In this document: piece after piece, positions 19,646-33,743 of the stretch | How the letters are laid out: each line of letters begins with the position of its first letter | Numbering within the stretch: position 1 is the stretch's first letter | Assembly (NCBI RefSeq): GCF_014138605.1 | Contig: NZ_JACJHX010000005.1 | Span: 124,001-188,000, forward strand | DNA: 64,000 nt | Source: Peribacillus huizhouensis | Lineage (GTDB): Bacteria > Bacillota > Bacilli > Bacillales > DSM-1321 | Reading direction: 5' to 3' | Position numbers and translations under genes: made by a program | Notes under the pieces: model-generated | Databases searched by the model: none | What the model saw: the letters and a program-made list of their open reading frames with translations, nothing else | What the model was told of the DNA's origin: nothing

Positions 19646-20051
19646 ATTCAAACTAATGGGTGCTTTGAATTTTTAAGCTTGAGGGATAGTATACATCCGC
19701 AAGCTTATTCTATCCTAACTACTACATGATAGGCTTATCAATGTTTAGAAATTTTATGTTACCAAATGCTTGTAGTATACCCTAATCCATTTGGGTAGCT
19801 AAAAACGTGCCCTCGTCTACAACTGTGATTAGTTTGATATCTGTTCTTGATGGTGCGATCAATGGGAAAATAGTCAACAACAATGGAGTTGACATGAAAG
19901 CATTGTAGGTTCAAAGGAAGTAGCTTCATTTCTCATCATGTTTTAAGAAACAGGACAGCAAGTATTTTTTTAAAAAAAAGTAAGCGTTTCCACCTTGTTT
20001 CGCTATTCACTTTTGAATTCGTGGTGTAAAATGGTAAGGGGAGGGGAAAGT
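19646..20051 (+). other. Intergenic region between lysR and sigL
   Basis: A hairpin (AAGCTTG near 19676, complement near 19704) may end the lysR transcript. From about 19777 to 19908 one frame is open without a start codon and reads like protein (VISLISVLDGAINGKIVNNN in part); it may be a gene remnant but I do not recognise it. TAAAAT near 20026 could be the sigL -10. Confidence 0.35.
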
Positions 20052-21377
20052 ATGGAAATGAAGCCGGGACTCTATCAACACCAGATTATGAAAATGACAA
20101 TGACGCAGGAATTAAGTCAGGCTATTGCGTTGCTTCAGTATTCGAATCAAGAATTGCTAGAATATTTAGAGACAAAATGGCTGGAAAATCCATTGTTAAC
20201 CATTGAATCTTCAACAGTATCCCATGAGATTCCGAGAAAGCCATTGAAAAGAAATCAAGTGAAGAATACAGGGAGATCTACGAATTGGATTGAACAAATT
20301 GGTGAAGAAGCACCTTCTCTTGAGAACCATTTGCTCTCCCAAATTGATACAGCTACTTTTAAGAAAATGGAATTGAAATCGTTTATCCATCTTATTCGGA
20401 ACATTGATGAAAATGGGTACTTGAGGATTAATGTAGAAGAAGCGGCTGTTTCAATTGGGATTTCTGAAAGCGCTCTATTAAAGTCCTTGGATATTCTGCA
20501 ACAACTTGAACCTTACGGTATTGGTGCCAGAAGCCTTCAAGAATGCCTGCTTATTCAAGTCTGTCAAGCTGGAGAGAGACCGTTAGCGGAAACGTTGCTT
20601 CGTACATACTTTATGCCATTTGTTGATAAAAAATGGAAAGAGATTTCGAGAAATCTTGGGGTTACATTAAAAGAAATTCAAGATGAATTTGATTATATAC
20701 AAACATTAAACCCGCGTCCTGGAGCCATTTTTTCTTCTGAGAAGTCGAGTTATATTGTCCCAGATGTTGTTGTTAAATATCAGGATGGACAGCTTGTGGT
20801 CGGTCAGTACGAAGGTGATACACTCCAACTTCATGTGAATGAATCTTATTTACGAAAAATGAAGGACCATCAGGATCCGACTGTAAATCGCTTTTTACAA
20901 GAAAAATGGCAGGAGTATCAATGGCTGTCTAAAGGAATTCTTCAGCGAAAAGAAACCGTCTTACACGTTATGAAAAAAATTGTAGAGAAGCAGCCTGAGT
21001 ATTTTTTTCGTGGTATGGGCTTTCTTAAACCGATGACGATGAAAGAGATTGCCGATGACCTTGACATTCATGAGTCGACCGTTAGTCGTGCGGTCCGTAG
21101 CAAATACGTCCAAACTGCATTTGGAACGGTAGAAATGCGCTCTTTCTTTAGTTCTGCTCTTCAATCAACAGAACAAGAAGATGTATCAGGTACAAAGGTG
21201 AGAAAAGCATTACAGACAATTGTAGAGCTTGAAAATAAACAAAAACCACATTCTGATCAAGAACTTGCGGAAATTCTAAAAAATGAGCATGGTTTCGTTC
21301 TTTCACGTAGGACGGTAGCTAAATATCGTGATCAACTTGGAATTCTATCCTCAAGTAAACGGAAAAGATATAAGTAA
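20052..21377 (+). CDS. sigL: RNA polymerase sigma-54 factor SigL
   Basis: Sigma-54 recognises -12/-24 promoters and needs an AAA+ activator; in B. subtilis it drives levanase, arginine, isoleucine and acetoin catabolism genes. Region I is the Gln/Leu-rich start (MTMTQELSQAIALLQYSNQELLEYL). The core-binding and HTH domains follow (MKEIADDLDIHESTVSRAVRSKYVQT), and the RpoN box near the C-terminus is LSRRTVAKYRDQLG. 441 residues from the ATG behind GGGGAGGGGAAAG. No -12/-24 promoter or activator gene was noticed in this window. Confidence 0.96.
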   Translation: MEMKPGLYQHQIMKMTMTQELSQAIALLQYSNQELLEYLETKWLENPLLTIESSTVSHEIPRKPLKRNQVKNTGRSTNWIEQIGEEAPSLENHLLSQIDTATFKKMELKSFIHLIRNIDENGYLRINVEEAAVSIGISESALLKSLDILQQLEPYGIGARSLQECLLIQVCQAGERPLAETLLRTYFMPFVDKKWKEISRNLGVTLKEIQDEFDYIQTLNPRPGAIFSSEKSSYIVPDVVVKYQDGQLVVGQYEGDTLQLHVNESYLRKMKDHQDPTVNRFLQEKWQEYQWLSKGILQRKETVLHVMKKIVEKQPEYFFRGMGFLKPMTMKEIADDLDIHESTVSRAVRSKYVQTAFGTVEMRSFFSSALQSTEQEDVSGTKVRKALQTIVELENKQKPHSDQELAEILKNEHGFVLSRRTVAKYRDQLGILSSSKRKRYK

Positions 21378-21394
21378 AAAAGGATGAATAGTGC

Positions 21395-21652
21395 ATGCTA
21401 CCAAAAGAATGGAACTTATACACAAGAAGTAATTGTCCATTATGCGACAAAGCAAAGGTGATTCTAGAGCGGATCAAACAAGATACAAGCATCGATTATA
21501 GAGAAATAGATATCTATACGAATGATGCGTTAATTGAACGATTTGGTCTCATGATTCCAGTTATAGAATGGCAAGGAGAGATTGTGCAGTACGGCCAAAT
21601 TGACGAAATGAAATTACGTCAATTATGTATGGAGGACATGGGGCGAGTGTAG
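21395..21652 (+). CDS. Glutaredoxin-like thiol protein
   Basis: An 85-residue thioredoxin-fold protein with the redox motif CPLC (residues 15-18, YTRSNCPLCDKAKV) and a cis-Pro region (GLMIPVIEWQG). It belongs to the glutaredoxin-like family also found next to cggR in relatives. Starts 17 bases after sigL, so probably co-transcribed. The redox partner is unknown. Confidence 0.85.
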   Translation: MLPKEWNLYTRSNCPLCDKAKVILERIKQDTSIDYREIDIYTNDALIERFGLMIPVIEWQGEIVQYGQIDEMKLRQLCMEDMGRV

Positions 21653-21915
21653 TGTGCTTTATGTTATATTCTTCATGGTAACGGGTGGAGTTTTAACGCC
21701 ATTCAGGTTTTGTATGGTAGTGGAAAAGGAAGCAGATAATCATTAACTTAAGCGGTGCTTCCAACTAGATAATAATTCCACTAGATACTATGTATATATA
21801 ATAAATGGACTCCTATTTTGCAGATTATTTAAGTTTGGTTTTTCTTATAATAAATTACTAGGCCGCGGATTGTAACAGGCCGTTATTGCTTGAAAAATAA
21901 AAATTAGCATATAAG

Positions 21916-21944
21916 TTGAAGAACGTTTTTTTTCCTGCTAGAAT
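21916..21944 (+). promoter_or_regulatory. Promoter of the cggR-gapA operon
   Basis: TTGAAG, 17-bp spacer, TAGAAT, 103 bases before cggR. The CggR operator lies downstream of it, as in B. subtilis, where bound CggR blocks transcription after initiation. Confidence 0.75.
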
Positions 21945-21961
21945 AAGTATATAGCAGGAAA
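21931..21961. repeat. Inverted repeat over the cggR -10 region
   Basis: TTTCCTGCTA and TAGCAGGAAA are perfect 10-bp arms around 11 bases. The left arm covers the start of the -10 box. It could be a second operator or a 5'-end hairpin that stabilises the transcript. Confidence 0.6.
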
Positions 21962-21981
21962 GAATTTTTTTTGCTCCTGGT

Positions 21982-22017
21982 GGGACGTAAAATGTCTAGC
22001 TGGGACGAAAATAGTCC
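21982..22017 (+). promoter_or_regulatory. CggR operator
   Basis: Two tandem half-sites: GGGAC-N6-TGTC then TAGCT then GGGAC-N6-AGTCC. This matches the established GGGAC-N6-TGTC direct-repeat architecture. CggR binding is released by fructose-1,6-bisphosphate. Confidence 0.88.
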
Positions 22018-22046
22018 ACAACTTATTCTTGAGGGGTTTACGAACG

Positions 22047-23069
22047 ATGTATCCATTGCTCGATATACAAAAGAAAGTATTACCCGATTTGTTGGCGATT
22101 ATGCAGAAACGATATGATATCCTGCGTTATATCAAGTTTATGCAACCTGTAGGGCGCCGAAGCTTAGCGAATAGTCTGGATTTGACAGAAAGAACACTTC
22201 GTAGTGAAGTAGATTTCTTGAAAGATCAAAATCTAATTGAAGTTTTCAGCTCTGGAATGCGACTTTCTACCGAAGGAGTAGAAATACTCGAGCAACTAGA
22301 AGGAGTCATGCGGGAGATTTCGGGTTTAGATAAAATGGAGCAAAAACTTAAGCAATTATTAAACGTTAATGAAGTTATTATCGTTGCTGGAAACAGTGAT
22401 CAATCATCGTGGGTAAAAAGCGAATTAGGTAAAGCGGGAGCCGCCCGTATGAAAAAGGAATGGAAGGCTAAAAATATCATTGCAGTAACTGGCGGCTCGA
22501 CAATGGCCGAAGTGGCCAAGATGTTAACCCCAGATTCAAATGGGAAAGATATTTTGTTTGTTCCGGCAAGAGGAGGTCTTGGTGAAGAAATTCAGAACCA
22601 AGCCAATGTAATTGTTGCCAAAATGGCGGAAAAAACAAATGCTGCATATAAAGTGCTCTATCTTCTCGATCAAGTCAGTGATGAAGCTTATCAATCGTTT
22701 ATGAAAGAACCGATGATTAAAGATGTTATTTCATTAATAAAATCAGCTACTATCGTCCTGCATGGGATTGGTGATGCGATGGTGATGTCAGAAAGAAGAA
22801 AAACACCATCTGAAATTATCAAAACCCTTGAACAAAAAGAGGCCGTAGGTGAAGCTTTCGGCTATTACTTTGATGAAGATGGGGAAGTAGTTCACAAAGT
22901 ACAAACCATTGGTATTCAGCTGGAAGACCTTGATCAAGCAAAGCGAGTGATCGCCGTTGCCGGTGGAGAATCTAAAGCAAAGGCAATTCGAGCTTATATG
23001 AAAAGAGCTCCACAAACCACGGTATTAATCACGGACGAAGCAGCGGCACAACAGTTAATAAAGGGATAA
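22047..23069 (+). CDS. cggR: Central glycolytic genes regulator CggR
   Basis: Represses its own operon in the absence of glycolytic flux. The N-terminal HTH (GRRSLANSLDLTERTLRSEVDFLKDQNLIE, residues ~30-60) is followed by a SorC-type sugar-binding domain with VTGGSTMAEVAKM, FVPARGGLGEEIQNQANVI and VHGIGDA. ATG at 22047 chosen over an upstream TTG because GAGGGG is about 10 bases before it and the product aligns with known CggR. 340 residues. First gene of the glycolytic operon. Confidence 0.95.
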   Translation: MYPLLDIQKKVLPDLLAIMQKRYDILRYIKFMQPVGRRSLANSLDLTERTLRSEVDFLKDQNLIEVFSSGMRLSTEGVEILEQLEGVMREISGLDKMEQKLKQLLNVNEVIIVAGNSDQSSWVKSELGKAGAARMKKEWKAKNIIAVTGGSTMAEVAKMLTPDSNGKDILFVPARGGLGEEIQNQANVIVAKMAEKTNAAYKVLYLLDQVSDEAYQSFMKEPMIKDVISLIKSATIVLHGIGDAMVMSERRKTPSEIIKTLEQKEAVGEAFGYYFDEDGEVVHKVQTIGIQLEDLDQAKRVIAVAGGESKAKAIRAYMKRAPQTTVLITDEAAAQQLIKG

Positions 23070-23095
23070 ATTCCCTTTACTATATAATTTTATAA

Positions 23096-24139
<1,044 letters not shown>

Positions 24140-24214
24140 TCTTTACAGAAATTAAACATTATTATTCCTGTGAATATTTGGCTAAAAAAGCGAAAAACAT
24201 CTATAATAACAGTG

Positions 24215-24250
24215 AAAAGGGGAGACGGGATTATGCCCTCTCCCTTTTTG
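24215..24250 (+). terminator. Terminator-like hairpin after gapA
   Basis: AAAAGGGGAGA pairs with TCTCCCTTTTT. In the 269-base gapA-pgk gap it may stop part of the transcripts or protect the gapA mRNA 3' end, giving more GapA than the later enzymes. Nothing else is seen in the gap besides the pgk ribosome binding site. Confidence 0.7.
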
Positions 24251-24408
24251 ACTGATAAAAAGCAAGTGAAATTCTTCACCGCTAGCTTCCTGTGAAAAAG
24301 ATGATTGCTCAAAGAAGGTAAAGAACCCCTTCATGGTTCAATCCCTATTTACTTCGGAAGCTGAACAAGGCGTTTACGCTTTTCTTAATTAAAGGAGGTT
24401 ATTTGGTC

Positions 24409-29233
<4,825 letters not shown>

Positions 29234-29283
29234 TTTGAGTTGAATGATTGACGACTAAATGATGTCGTACAAACGTTAAACTA

Positions 29284-29333
29284 AACCTCCTATTTTATGT
29301 GTGAGTATAACACATAAAGTAGGAGGTTTTTTA
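29284..29333 (+). terminator. Terminator of the glycolytic operon
   Basis: AAACCTCCTA(N)TTTATGTGT pairs with ACACATAAAGTAGGAGGTTT and runs into TTTTTATTT, 50 bases after eno. Confidence 0.9.
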
Positions 29334-29524
29334 TTTGAATTAAAGACTAACTACCATTCCATACGGATAACTGACACTATAAATTATGATTCATTGTAAT
29401 TTACCAACACATTATGAAAGAAAATAATAAATTAAATCAGTGATAACGGATAGTTAAGTATGGTAAAATTCTCTTTGGGTTAGGTTTTTTCAGAAAGTTT
29501 GTTGTTTTCTAACAAATCTTATGG

Positions 29525-29650
29525 AAAGGTTCATTCCCTCTCTAGGTCACTTGCGATCCACGGGGCGGGGTGCTGAGCCTCCTCAGCAGAGGGTGCTGTG
29601 GGCCACATCTTTTCTTCTATTCCCTCAGGGTCTTGTACTTTCCTATCCAA
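29525..29650 (-). repeat. Decayed GC-rich intergenic repeat
   Basis: A GC-rich island in AT-rich DNA, reading on the minus strand AAGACCCTGAGGGAA ... GAGGAGGCTCAGCACC ... CGCCCCGTGGATCGCAAG. This pattern resembles the ACTCCTGCGGGA ... CCGAGGAGGCTC ... GCCCGCGGAAAGCGA repeats common in Bacillus genomes. It is degenerate and codes for nothing. The rest of the 505-base gap before the next gene is AT-rich with no feature I can support. Confidence 0.55.
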
Positions 29651-29738
29651 TCATCCTTTTTACGTAAAACATCAATTGCAAAACAATTTTTTTAGAAAAG
29701 AGCCTTAAGTTAAGATGAAAGGGAAGTGAATAGTTCAT

Positions 29739-30239
29739 ATGTATTCAGTTCAACAATTACAAGCTTTAGATTACTTGTTAAAACGAGTAATCACAAATGG
29801 TGAATTCAATTTTTATCGGAGAGACTTAAAGTTTGTCATAAATTACAAAGATGTATTATATACAGGGGATTTTTTACAAATGAACGGTTCTTCTGCTTAC
29901 CAAAGTTTTATAGATGATGATGGAGAGGTTGAGCAATATCGATTTAGCCCTGATAAGGGAACAAAGTTACTAATAGATATATGGCAATCTTATCTCGAAG
30001 AAATAACACGTTTATTTTTGAATCCATTTAAGAGAATTAATGACATCCCTTTACTATACAATACTCTTATTAAGATACTTAATATGGCTGAATTAGATGA
30101 AGAAAGTAGTCCGTTTTATCCATATTTACTAAATGTCAGAACACTCGACAATACTATTCAACTTCCTTTTCTTGATTTAACTGGGGAACTAGTAAAAATA
30201 GTGTCAATTGTTGATTGCACGGTGAATAAATCTGCTTAA
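29739..30239 (+). CDS. Hypothetical protein, 166 residues
   Basis: I do not recognise this protein. It is soluble, with no signal peptide or membrane segment, rich in Asp/Glu and aromatic residues (YQSFIDDDGEVEQYRFSPD). GGGAAGTGA lies about 10 bases before the ATG. The N-terminal half looks like alternating strands and the C-terminal half helical. It stands alone in an accessory stretch and may be co-transcribed with the small frame that follows. Confidence 0.6.
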   Translation: MYSVQQLQALDYLLKRVITNGEFNFYRRDLKFVINYKDVLYTGDFLQMNGSSAYQSFIDDDGEVEQYRFSPDKGTKLLIDIWQSYLEEITRLFLNPFKRINDIPLLYNTLIKILNMAELDEESSPFYPYLLNVRTLDNTIQLPFLDLTGELVKIVSIVDCTVNKSA

Positions 30240-30278
30240 GTAATTTGGAAAAGTGTTTAGTGGAGGGGACCAGATACT

Positions 30279-30452
30279 GTGTCAATAATCGACGCAGATT
30301 TTCTATCACGGGATCGCTTGGTAGTTTTCTTAAAAAAGTTTAGAGGAAGAGCGATTTTAAAATTTTTTATGAGGGAAAATCTAAACGCGATGCCATTTGA
30401 AGTGTGGCAATGGAAAAGTGTACTATTATTACGAATGAAATCATGTGTATGA
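30279..30452 (+). CDS. Possible small protein, 57 residues
   Basis: GTG start with GGAGGGG about 9 bases upstream, 39 bases after the previous gene. The product is basic and aromatic (FRGRAILKFFMRENLNAMPF in the middle, WQWK near the end). No family recognised. It may be a small gene or the N-terminal stump of a decayed one, since the DNA behind it contains only broken frames. Confidence 0.3.
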   Translation: MSIIDADFLSRDRLVVFLKKFRGRAILKFFMRENLNAMPFEVWQWKSVLLLRMKSCV

Positions 30453-30781
30453 GTGAAATGCTCAATTCAATCCTAGTTAAAAAGAATATGTATGATAACG
30501 ATGCTTCATTCACATGACTGATCAAGGTCCAGGGATTTTAATATTACTAGTTACAGGAGAGAGATTCTTTGCTTAGTTACTAGTTGTGGTATACGGTTGT
30601 TGCTTCATATTATGATGCATGGGGAACTATTTAACTTAAAAATGGTAGAAAATAATCCATCTCGTTATACCGGTTACCGACACGATGTGGAGACTAAATT
30701 GGATTATTTGCTGACTTGATCTTATAGCCGTGCTGTATTTTCTCTTGATCCAGTGAGAGAGGAAAGTAGGGGCTGTGTAGA
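30453..30781 (+). other. Intergenic DNA with broken frames
   Basis: No intact gene. A 35-codon frame near 30604-30718 (containing NPSRYTGYRHDVETKLDYLL) reads like protein and may be a remnant. Function unknown. Confidence 0.35.
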
Positions 30782-31045
30782 ATGAAGAAAATAATTACGT
30801 TATTTTATTTTCAATTTGTTATATTATCAACGATAGTTATATGTTCTTTTTTGGCTACTAAATATGTTAATGATTATTTAACCAGAATATATAGTATCAT
30901 ATTAGTTTGTGGATTCATCATCATATTAAACACAGTAGAAACAAAAATACTAGTAAGTAAGCGAATTAGAATTCTAGTATTTGCATTTACTATCATCACA
31001 GTTTCACTTTTACTACCATTTTTAGGATTGAGAATTGGCTTATAA
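30782..31045 (+). CDS. Small membrane protein, 87 residues
   Basis: Unrecognised. Three hydrophobic segments (residues ~5-25, 35-52, 64-84) separated by short basic loops (ETKILVSKRIR). ATG with GGGG-rich but weak ribosome binding site (AGTAGGGGCTG). Probably an integral membrane protein of unknown role. Confidence 0.5.
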   Translation: MKKIITLFYFQFVILSTIVICSFLATKYVNDYLTRIYSIILVCGFIIILNTVETKILVSKRIRILVFAFTIITVSLLLPFLGLRIGL

Positions 31046-31182
31046 AAATAAGAAATTAGAAAAGTAGGGCAGATTCAACACTAACCTATTTTTTGGAAAA
31101 GCTTAAAAGATAATTATAACTATTTGTAATCGAAATACTGTCATATATGGAACTTATAGCGTTAAAATTTACTAAATAAAAA

Positions 31183-31256
31183 AACTCCTATTGTAGAGAT
31201 CCTGGTCTTGTTTTTAAAACAAAGCTGACCTCTAAAAAGGAGTTTTCTTTTTTGAA
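31183..31256. terminator. Bidirectional terminator
   Basis: AAAAACTCCT and AAGGAGTTTT arms with inner complementary segments (AGAGATC...GACCTCT; TTGTTTT/AAAACAA) and T-runs on both strands. It separates the small membrane protein from the convergent carboxypeptidase gene. Confidence 0.8.
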
Positions 31257-31290
31257 AAAAAGTATTTGTAAAGCTGAATTGGTTTCTTTC

Positions 31291-32064
31291 TTATTTAACC
31301 GCTACATTTGATTGGTAATATTCCTCTAATGTTATGCCTCGATCTGTTAAATCTTGTGCTAATTTTTGGCCAACATAACGGAGATGCCATGGTTCATACT
31401 TATATCCTGTGATGGATTCTTTGCCTTCCTCATAGCGGATGATAAATCCATAGGTTGGTGCGTTGTCAACAAGCCACTGGGCTTGGTCTGTTTTGCCAAA
31501 GCAATCTTCTACAGCGCAAGAACCATCTGAAGATGTGACATCGATGGCTAGTCCTGTTTGGTGCTCACTCGTTCCAGGGGTAGCACTATAGAGTAAAGCG
31601 GCTTCAAGTCCATCTTTCTCAACATAATGATTGAATAGACTTGTTTGTGTTTTTTGAGAACGATAAGCAGATACACCTGCAAGTGGTACTCCTTGTTCGT
31701 CAGCAGCTTGGAATAGTGACTCAAGCGCATCAGCAGCCTCTTTTCTCATCATTCGTTTTTCAATTTTTTCAGTAAAAGTGAATCTAACATCTGGATAAAC
31801 CAAGTCAGCCGGCTTATAGTTATCCGGAAGCATATTTTCTTTATTGATTAAAACAGGAATTGCATCAGGATCCATAACGGTAACAGGTACGGCTGGATTG
31901 TGATCGGCACTAGCAATGCCTTTGGTTTTAGATGTTTCTGCTTGAACTGACTTCTCTTTTTGGGTTGTAGGTTCTTGATCGATAGAATTGTCATCATGTG
32001 AACATCCACTAGCAGTGATTAATAATGCTGATAAAAGCATGGTAGCCATGCTGGTTTTTGACAT
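31291..32064 (-). CDS. D-alanyl-D-alanine carboxypeptidase, VanY/YodJ-type lipoprotein
   Basis: Zinc peptidase of family M15 that trims the terminal D-Ala from peptidoglycan stem peptides outside the membrane. N-terminal signal ends in a lipobox-like TASGC. The zinc ligands are in GTSEHQTGLAIDV (His and Asp) and EPWHLRYVG (His). SAYRSQKTQTSLFNHYV is also typical. The ATG at 32064 is used because GGAGG precedes it; an ATG five codons upstream overlaps that site. 257 residues. It need not mean vancomycin resistance: no vanH/A/X genes are present. Confidence 0.88.
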   Translation of the reverse strand: MSKTSMATMLLSALLITASGCSHDDNSIDQEPTTQKEKSVQAETSKTKGIASADHNPAVPVTVMDPDAIPVLINKENMLPDNYKPADLVYPDVRFTFTEKIEKRMMRKEAADALESLFQAADEQGVPLAGVSAYRSQKTQTSLFNHYVEKDGLEAALLYSATPGTSEHQTGLAIDVTSSDGSCAVEDCFGKTDQAQWLVDNAPTYGFIIRYEEGKESITGYKYEPWHLRYVGQKLAQDLTDRGITLEEYYQSNVAVK

Positions 32065-32144
32065 ATTTAAAGCCTCCAATTTTACTGGTCATTATTCTTA
32101 TATAACATAAAAGTGATTGGAAATGAAATAATATGTATGTGTTA

Positions 32145-32693
32145 TTATCTGGAAATGTATTCGCGGACGATTGCTTTCTCGTATTTGTCAAGAAACAAGC
32201 CAATCCATACAAACATCAGAAGGAAAGCATAATCATTTGAAATGGCTGTTTCAATCGCTTTTTGTGACCAAAAGGTGTCTAAAAAACCACCTAAACCAGC
32301 CAATTGTAAGGCTTCATAAACGACAAGTCCGTGTAGTGTAAGCCAAACAATCGTTAAAGTGCTTGTCCCAAAACCGATGACAGCAGCGAAGATACTAAAG
32401 ACAATGGCTAATAAACTAATACCGACAGCAAGGAGACCGGAGTGAAAAAAATCATCTTGTCTGAAAAAGCCATTATACAAAACGGATAGGAAAAAGATAG
32501 AACTGCATACATAGGCAAAAAATAATAAGGTTCTACTTCCTTTAAATTTTGATAGAAGAAGCAGAGTAGGTGAGATCACGATAAATAGGATATTTACAAT
32601 ATTCATACTACCAGAGTTAAAGATGGCATACACGGCTATAATAGAAAAGAAAAGAGCAATGATATCTAATAGTCGAATAAACTTATGAAACAT
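32145..32693 (-). CDS. Multi-spanning membrane protein of unknown function
   Basis: 182 residues with about five or six hydrophobic helices and almost no conserved polar motif. FLDKYEKAIVREYISR at the end is cytoplasmic-looking. GAGGGAATTCT precedes the ATG. I cannot assign a family. It reads away from the secG cluster and toward the carboxypeptidase gene, from which it is separated by 80 bases. Confidence 0.6.
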   Translation of the reverse strand: MFHKFIRLLDIIALFFSIIAVYAIFNSGSMNIVNILFIVISPTLLLLSKFKGSRTLLFFAYVCSSIFFLSVLYNGFFRQDDFFHSGLLAVGISLLAIVFSIFAAVIGFGTSTLTIVWLTLHGLVVYEALQLAGLGGFLDTFWSQKAIETAISNDYAFLLMFVWIGLFLDKYEKAIVREYISR

Positions 32694-32732
32694 AGAATTC
32701 CCTCATTTCATTAAATAATTGTATCGAATTCC

Positions 32733-32880
32733 TTTTCTCCGGCATTAACTGAAAGTCAAGATCCCCACCTCAAGGCTTAGAGGAATCGAAGAAGCATAGG
32801 TTGGGGACAGTTGCCTGTAAAAAGCCGATTGGTGAACTAACAATCAGTAGAACCCCCCACAGATTGAAGTTTCACTTTAT
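32733..32880 (-). repeat. bcr1-like element B1
   Basis: Minus-strand element, right-end half CTTCTTCGATTCCTCTAAGC...GAGGTGGGG and left-end AAAGTGAAACTTCAATC. Its left border (TTTAT on the plus strand, 32876-32880) is shared with the next element, so the two are head-to-tail. Confidence 0.75.
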
Positions 32881-32993
32881 CCCGGTTTAGCAGGCTGTAA
32901 TTAGCAAGTTGGTGAAAGACAGCCTGTAAAACCCCGATTGGTTCAACTAACCATCAGTGGGAAGTGCGCTCACTTACGGAAGTTTCACTTTAT
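32876..32993 (-). repeat. bcr1-like element B2
   Basis: Second tandem element of 118 bp, with TTTAT at both ends. It contains CCACTGATGG, ACCAATCGGGG and ACAGGCTGT segments shared with the other copies. It lies about 75 bases before secG. Confidence 0.75.
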
Positions 32994-33069
32994 CTAATCA
33001 TTTATTGTGGAGTAGCTGACAATGTGGTAAAGTTAAAGTAATGCTTAATTGTTTCGGGAGGTATAATTC

Positions 33070-33306
33070 ATGTTGCATACCATATTGGTAACATTATTAA
33101 TTATTGTTTCAATAGGTTTGATTGCAAGTGTTCTTCTCCAATCAGGGAAAAGTGCTGGATTATCTGGTGCAATTGCCGGTGGTGCTGAACAATTGTTTGG
33201 GAAACAAAAGGCCCGTGGTCTAGATTTAGTCTTACATCGATTAACAATTGTGCTATCTGTGTTATTCTTTATTTTGACACTAGCGGTAACGTACGTTGGG
33301 TTATAA
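33070..33306 (+). CDS. secG: Protein translocase subunit SecG
   Basis: Small subunit of the SecYEG channel. 78 residues with two membrane helices ([22 protein letters not shown]... and [19 protein letters not shown]) joined by the conserved [23 protein letters not shown] loop. GGGAGG precedes the ATG. secG-yvaK-rnr-smpB order is as in B. subtilis. Confidence 0.96.
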   Translation: MLHTILVTLLIIVSIGLIASVLLQSGKSAGLSGAIAGGAEQLFGKQKARGLDLVLHRLTIVLSVLFFILTLAVTYVGL

Positions 33307-33324
33307 TATAAGATCTCAGAAATC

Positions 33325-33351
33325 GTCTGGCTTAATGGCCAGGCTTTTTTT
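33325..33351 (+). terminator. Terminator after secG
   Basis: GTCTGGC-TTAATG-GCCAGGC followed by TTTTTTT. Confidence 0.8.
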
Positions 33352-33397
33352 ACGGAAAGAAATGATGGTAATTTTTTCTATAAGTATACAATTGAGC

Positions 33398-33515
33398 ATT
33401 AAGTGAAACTTCTATTATTGGAGGGGTTTCATCCTCCACTGATAGTTAATCCTGTAATAGTGTTGCTAAACGCAAACTTTACCTTGAGGTATTACAGCCT
33501 GTTAACCGGGATAAA
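33398..33515 (+). repeat. bcr1-like element C (short)
   Basis: Begins ATTAAGTGAAACTTC and ends CCGGGATAAA. The first stem (GGAGGGGTTTCATCCTCC) is intact; the middle is shortened relative to the others. 118 bp, similar in size to B2. Confidence 0.75.
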
Positions 33516-33743
33516 TTAGTTGAATACTCTTATACTACCCAATTAAAGTCTTTCGAATAGCTTGAAATTGCTTTTTTTGTTTTAATATTTAATATGAATA
33601 TTTAATCAAACGATTAATTAAAAGATAAAAGGGCAGTACATATAAGGAAAAATTGGGTTTCTTCCATACTATTTACGTATTCATCAATCGATTGATGAAA
33701 CGAAAATAACGTGAGCAGATTAAGCATAAAGGAGTTTTATACA

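Noticed and set aside
20052-21377. Sigma-54 (-12/-24) promoters for genes near sigL
   Set aside because: I looked for TGGCAC-N5-TTGC-type sites in the intergenic regions and found only partial matches; no activator gene is nearby.
31291-32064. Vancomycin resistance (vanY)
   Set aside because: The gene is a single M15 lipoprotein of the YodJ type; vanH, vanA/B, vanX and vanRS are absent.
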